A stretch of 64,000 bases of DNA from Lumbricus rubellus. Lineage: Eukaryota; Annelida; Clitellata; Crassiclitellata; Lumbricidae. A program made the translations under genes and the position numbers. Location of the stretch: assembly GCA_945859605.1 (NCBI GenBank), contig OX243811.1, positions 51,096,376 through 51,160,375 of the forward strand, given 5' to 3'. Position 1 is the first letter of the stretch. Each line of letters begins with the position of its first letter. This document shows, piece after piece, positions 61,081 through 64,000 of the stretch. Below the pieces are notes generated by a model. The model was given only the letters and a program-made list of their open reading frames with translations, was not told the DNA's origin and searched no databases.

Positions 61081-62219
61081 ATTAATTAGGGGTATTCTAA
61101 TATCAATTAGTAATATAAGAATTTGTAAGACTAGACCACTGATGCTGATTGGTACTTTGTAAACCATGTTCTCCAGAAAATAATACGGAATAGGCAATTG
61201 TAGGTTATTCTGACAGCGAAATTGTAAGGACTTGACTTCAACTAAACACATCTCCTGGAATTTGTCAATTTTCTTTTAGACGTCTATAATTGTGCATAAT
61301 TATGTTAATAGCAACTAACAGCCGAGAGAGTTGAATGTTGTAGCATCTATTTTACTTGGATACTGACATTCAGTTGTGTATTATAAACTGATGATACTTA
61401 CGTGTAGTTGATGTGAATCATGGTTGTAATCACTGGTTGTCAGTATTTGCTATGATTGGTTACATTTGTTTCTGTGATGGTGGTAGTGGTCGGCACTTGT
61501 ACAGATTTTATTGAAAACAGCTTGCACCATGCATTTGGCCGCTGAATCACTTGAAATGAATCACAGAGCGATGTAACCAGGAGCACCTTACTGGAAACCA
61601 TGGCTGCATCAGCCAATATACTGCTTTGATCATAGCTGTTGTCAATGTTATCTTTGTATTGTACCTGAATTCATGGTTTTGCACATTCAGTTTTATTTGT
61701 AAGCTCGATTAGTCTTTTGTAGCTTCATTGCTGTAAATGTGAATTTATTTTGTTCGAACAAGTATTGATTGATTTACTTTGCATCGGTGCCAGTCTCAGC
61801 AAGGAGATGCAGCAATAATTTTTCGACAATAAGTTTTCAACTGCATAGTCAGTTTCAAGCTATCTCATGTAGTCTTGGCTTGTCCCAAACCAGGAAGAAG
61901 AGGAAGGTTTGCGGTGGTCTTGAACACATGGAGGTAAAAAATCTGTAGCTATGGAAACAACGCAACAAATTCATTTGTCAAATTGTATAGACACCAGCCG
62001 TGAGGAAGTGGCAATAGATCTAGAGTGGAGGAAATGGAGTAGCATGGTTGTGAAAGCTGGATGACAGATTTTTGGTGTCAAAAGAAGAATGCAAGGAATT
62101 ATGAATTTCTACAGAAACGTGGTTGTCAATGGATGTAAGAAATTCTTTTAAAAGCATGGTACACATAATCACATATGGAATTAGTTAACACAAAATTGGC
62201 AAAACTTACAGTGCCAAGA

Positions 62220-62360
62220 ATAAGGAAGTATAAAGGAGACATGTGAAGATGACAAAAAACTCCTGAGGAGAACATATCAGGCAGAAGAGGCAGCAAGAAA
62301 ATGAGACTTAAAATCTGTGTTTCATATTGTGAACGAGCTGTCAGGAAGCTACAATTTCAG
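62220..62360 (+). pseudogene. Possible LINE remnant (region between endonuclease and RT)
   Basis: One plus frame gives DDKKLLRRTYQAEEAARK, a stop, then DLKSVFHIVNELSGSY. The pattern AExAARxGDxxxVxxIxxxLSG is typical of the segment before the reverse transcriptase in RTE-like LINEs. Flanking sequence is too decayed to extend it. Confidence 0.45.
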
Positions 62361-62824
62361 CAGGTTGTGTCAGGGTCATCGGAGTTACTCAGCAGGTTGA
62401 AGGAGTTACTTGTAAAGAAGATAAGCTTATTAAAAATTCTAAAGAATTTTGTCAGGTCAAGAGAAAATAGGCAGCTTGCGACCTATGGTGGTTCGCACTG
62501 TTTAGCTAGTCCACAAGGTGGTAGTAGCCTACCTTGGTATCCTTCCTACCCAAATCATTCCCCCGATCTTTGGGGGGAACTTTGTGAACAAGCTGACAAA
62601 GACCTGTTTAGAAGCTTTAAAATCTGAGCCATAATCCTCCATTATAGATCTACTCACTACTGGTCATGTCATGACCTGTGTTCATGTTCACTTTTCCCTA
62701 GATTTAGTTCCATTCACTCGATGCAGTCAGTTTCTTATCTATCATGCAAGTTTGACTGCTATTATTTTAGTTGACTTATTTTCTTCTCCTAATTGTTTCT
62801 TTATTTTTTTACTTTTCTGTCAAG

Positions 62825-62930
62825 TAGCCTAGAGAACGTTTGCCTACATTTAAGGAAAAACAAGTAATTAGGTCTAGGCTACCAGTATAGCACAGAATAG
62901 ACTAGGCGTCTATTCTTGTGCTGTATAGGG
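62825..62930. repeat. Two adjacent imperfect hairpins
   Basis: GTAGCCTAGA (about 62825) pairs with TCTAGGCTAC (about 62873). Directly after, ATAGCACAGAATAGAC pairs with GTCTATTCTTGTGCTGTAT across a five-base loop. No target duplication was found; the function is unknown. Confidence 0.6.
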
Positions 62931-63252
62931 TGCAACTTGTGTTTTCTTTCAAACGGACGATCTACAAGTTCATGGCTGTCTGAACTCCCAACTTTGAGTC
63001 AACCATAAGTATTGTTTTTGGCCAAAAAGTAATCCGACTTACAGAGAACAAGCTAGTCAGCTCTACATGCATAGGCCATAGCCATCGAACAACTGATCGA
63101 TTAACCCTTTCGTTACGGCACACATACCCAGGCGCCGTACGGAAGGACTATTATACAGCATAGTGGTCAAATTATTATGGACAAGGCTAAAAAACAGTTA
63201 TTTTCACATTTTGCACTTATTTTATGCAATCAAAGGACTGAGAATATCATAT

Positions 63253-64000
63253 GGCACGGCAAGGCATGGCATGGCATGGCAAGGCATGGCATGGCATGGA
63301 ATGGCAAGGTATGGCAAGGCATGGCAAGACATGGTATGGCATGGCAAGGCACGGCATGGCAAGGCATGACATGGCAAGGTATGGCAAGGCATGGTATGGC
63401 AAGGCATGGCAAGGTGTGGCATGGTAAGGCATGGTATGGCATGGCAAGGCATGGAATGACATGGCATGGCATGGCATGGCATGTCAAGCATGGCAGGGCA
63501 GGGCCATGCATGGCAAGGCATGCATGGCAAGGCATGGCATGGCAAAGTATGGCAATTCATGGCAAGGCATGGTATGGCATGGCATGACATGACAAGGTAT
63601 GGCAAGGCATGGCATGGCAAGGCAAGGTATGGCATGGCATGGCAAGGCATGGTATGGTATGGCATGGTAAGGCATGGCATGGAATGACATGGCATGGCAT
63701 GTCAAGCATGGCAGGGCAGGGCCATGCATGGCAAGGCATGCATGGTAAGGCATGGCTTGCATGGCATGGCATGTCATGGCTTGCATGGCATGGCGAGCAT
63801 GGCATGGCAGGGCAAAGTAGGGCAGTGCCATGCCATGCCTTGTCGTGCCATGCCATACCATGCCCTGCCATGCCATACCTTGCCTTGCCATGCCATGCGT
63901 TGCTATGCCGTGCCTTGCCATGCCATGCCATACCATGTCTTGCCATGCCTTGCCATACCTTGCCATTCCATGCCATACCTTGCCATGCCTTGCCATGCCC
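63253..64000. repeat. GGCAT/GGCAA pentamer satellite with a strand switch near 63830
   Basis: Nearly continuous 5-base units, mostly GGCAT and GGCAA with some GGTAT, from about 63253 to 63825. They then run as the complement (TGCCA, TGCCT) to the window end. A longer period is superimposed: ATGTCAAGCATGGCAGGGCA recurs at 63481 and 63699, 218 bases apart. Long open frames on both strands (runs such as MARHGKAWHGM) result from the repeat and are not genes. The array continues past the window. Confidence 0.93.

Larger units (their letters stand above)
56356..63230. other. 3' flank and intergenic sequence, no intact gene seen
   Basis: This contains the acyl-CoA synthetase 3' untranslated region, a 40-bp direct repeat (about 56899-56935 and 56990-57027, sharing AATACAACAGAGTCTCAG), and three LINE remnants listed separately. 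Open frames at 58989, 60444 and 62301 have no recognised protein content. Confidence 0.55.

Noticed and set aside
63102..63150. Another TTAA-flanked piggyBac-like MITE (CCCTTTCGTTACGGC facing GCCGTACGGAAGG)
   Set aside because: TTAA is present only on the left and the inverted repeat has several mismatches, so the boundary cannot be supported.
63163..63996. Overlapping frames of 70-170 aa rich in Met, Ala, Trp, His and Cys
   Set aside because: All come from the GGCAT/GGCAA satellite. Several overlap on both strands, and none extends meaningfully into unique sequence.
1..64000. CRISPR arrays, operons or other prokaryotic systems
   Set aside because: The spaced repeats seen are minisatellites, MITE arrays or satellite without unique spacers, and the genes are spliced eukaryotic genes.

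Overview
The window is animal nuclear DNA. It holds spliced genes with GT-AG introns and introns loaded with LINE, SINE, mariner, hAT-like, Harbinger-like and piggyBac-like sequence. It is AT-rich overall and contains no bacterial-type operons. The gene set (GRTP1-like, TK2/dNK-like, ACSBG-like, a TALE homeobox gene) fits a bilaterian invertebrate, possibly an echinoderm, hemichordate or spiralian. I cannot fix the phylum from sequence alone.

Layout. (1) 1-9172, plus strand: the 3' eight coding exons of a GRTP1-type TBC RabGAP; its first coding exon(s) lie before the window. (2) 9173-14104: the convergent 3' flank, with no gene seen. (3) 14105-21335, minus strand: a complete eight-exon deoxynucleoside kinase (TK2/dNK family, 266 aa as assembled). 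LINE pieces sit in its introns. (4) 21336-34010: a largely non-coding stretch. It carries a single-exon divergent TALE homeobox gene (26043-26768) in a block where the palindrome TAGGCCTA is strongly clustered, plus several small transposons and two SINEs. (5) 34011-56355, plus strand: a complete 16-exon bubblegum-type acyl-CoA synthetase (751 aa as assembled). Its introns hold a nested mariner pair, a foldback element with 15-bp subrepeat arms, hAT-like and piggyBac-like MITEs, LINE fragments and minisatellites. (6) 56356-63230: 3' flank with LINE remnants. (7) 63253-64000: a GGCAT/GGCAA pentamer satellite that switches strand near 63830 and runs off the window.

The three housekeeping-type genes were assembled by hand. 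Each exon join keeps the reading frame and matches the family order, which is strong internal support, but no transcript data were available. The genes act in unrelated pathways (Rab GTPase control, nucleoside salvage, fatty-acid activation), so there is no sign of a cluster working together. The less ordinary material is the mobile DNA: several elements can be bounded exactly by inverted ends plus target-site duplications, and a SINE and a LINE here share the same 3' hairpin tail.
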